A stretch of DNA of 64,000 nucleotides. Source: Aliiroseovarius sp. S1339 (lineage in GTDB: Bacteria > Pseudomonadota > Alphaproteobacteria > Rhodobacterales > Rhodobacteraceae). The notes beneath the pieces are model-generated. The model worked only from the letters and a program-made list of their open reading frames with translations. It made no database searches and had not been told where the DNA came from. Made by a program: the position numbers and the translations under genes. Each line of letters starts with the position of its first letter. Position 1 is the first letter of the stretch. The stretch covers positions 62,001 to 126,000 of the forward strand of contig NZ_JALPQG010000011.1 in NCBI RefSeq assembly GCF_023195695.1, given 5' to 3'. Positions 63,947 to 64,000 of the stretch are shown here, piece by piece.

Positions 63947-64000
63947 GGCCTTGCCCATCTGGTCGTTGGCGGAATGTCTGCCTTCAATACGGGCTGCCCC

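Overview
The window is ordinary chromosomal DNA of an alphaproteobacterium, most likely a marine member of the Rhodobacterales (Roseobacter group). Reasons: high GC, small intergenic gaps, many ATGA start/stop overlaps, a split F0 operon with both b and b' subunits (atpI-B-E-F'-F), a Paracoccus-like aa3 oxidase subunit I, propionyl-CoA carboxylase genes controlled by a PccR-like regulator, a choline/choline-sulfate cluster, and several small families I associate with this order (DUF6446 between glyQ and glyS, DUF5928 glycosyltransferase, DUF2244, a DUF6497-like protein). I see no phage, insertion sequence, plasmid or CRISPR signature.

Layout. 1-10.6 kb: propionyl-CoA assimilation. pccA (with a downstream membrane protein and a lipoprotein running off the left edge) and pccB (with two small unknown genes) lie on the minus strand. 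An MFS transporter, the regulator pccR and an exported alpha/beta hydrolase lie on the plus strand. TTTGCAAA-type repeats occur in the pccB/MFS divergent promoter and before pccR. 10.6-18.3 kb: choline and choline-sulfate use (betI-betC-betA divergent from choX-choW-choV, with a BetI-like operator between; betB is not in the window). 18.4-29.2 kb: a VOC/WYL-regulator pair with a perfect palindrome, polA, a zinc-finger protein, a HIT protein, a GT14-type glycosyltransferase divergent from a sulfotransferase, adenosine kinase-nth, an AraC-MGMT fusion and an OmpA-type lipoprotein. 29.2-32.8 kb: a FadR-type regulator and the F0 ATP synthase operon. 32.9-41.3 kb: regulators, azoreductase, glycerate kinase, tRNA-Leu(GAG), lipB, a cytochrome c with a repetitive acidic tail, ctaD and small genes. 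41.5-53.4 kb: YqeY protein, carA, a glycosyltransferase with an N-terminal MshEN-like domain, nucleotidase, UbiH-like hydroxylase, class V aminotransferase, two tandem Lrp/AsnC regulators divergent from ilvC, an ArsR-SRPBCC pair and an EamA permease. 53.4-64 kb: folB-folP-glmM, a SleB-type hydrolase, ppdK, and glyQ-DUF6446-glyS.

Most of the window is core metabolism. The most promising less-described items are: (1) the 658-aa glycosyltransferase whose N-terminus carries two tandem 24-residue MshEN-like motifs (possible c-di-GMP-gated polysaccharide synthase, with domain order opposite to NfrB); (2) the divergent GT14/DUF5928 and sulfotransferase pair; (3) the PccR operator arrays and the transporter and hydrolase linked to them; (4) two small regulatory modules with clear palindromic operators (WYL-VOC and ArsR-SRPBCC); (5) the FolB protein with a 145-residue C-terminal extension. 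Start codons were chosen by Shine-Dalgarno spacing, overlaps and family length. Domain and family names are from memory of the families and were not searched.
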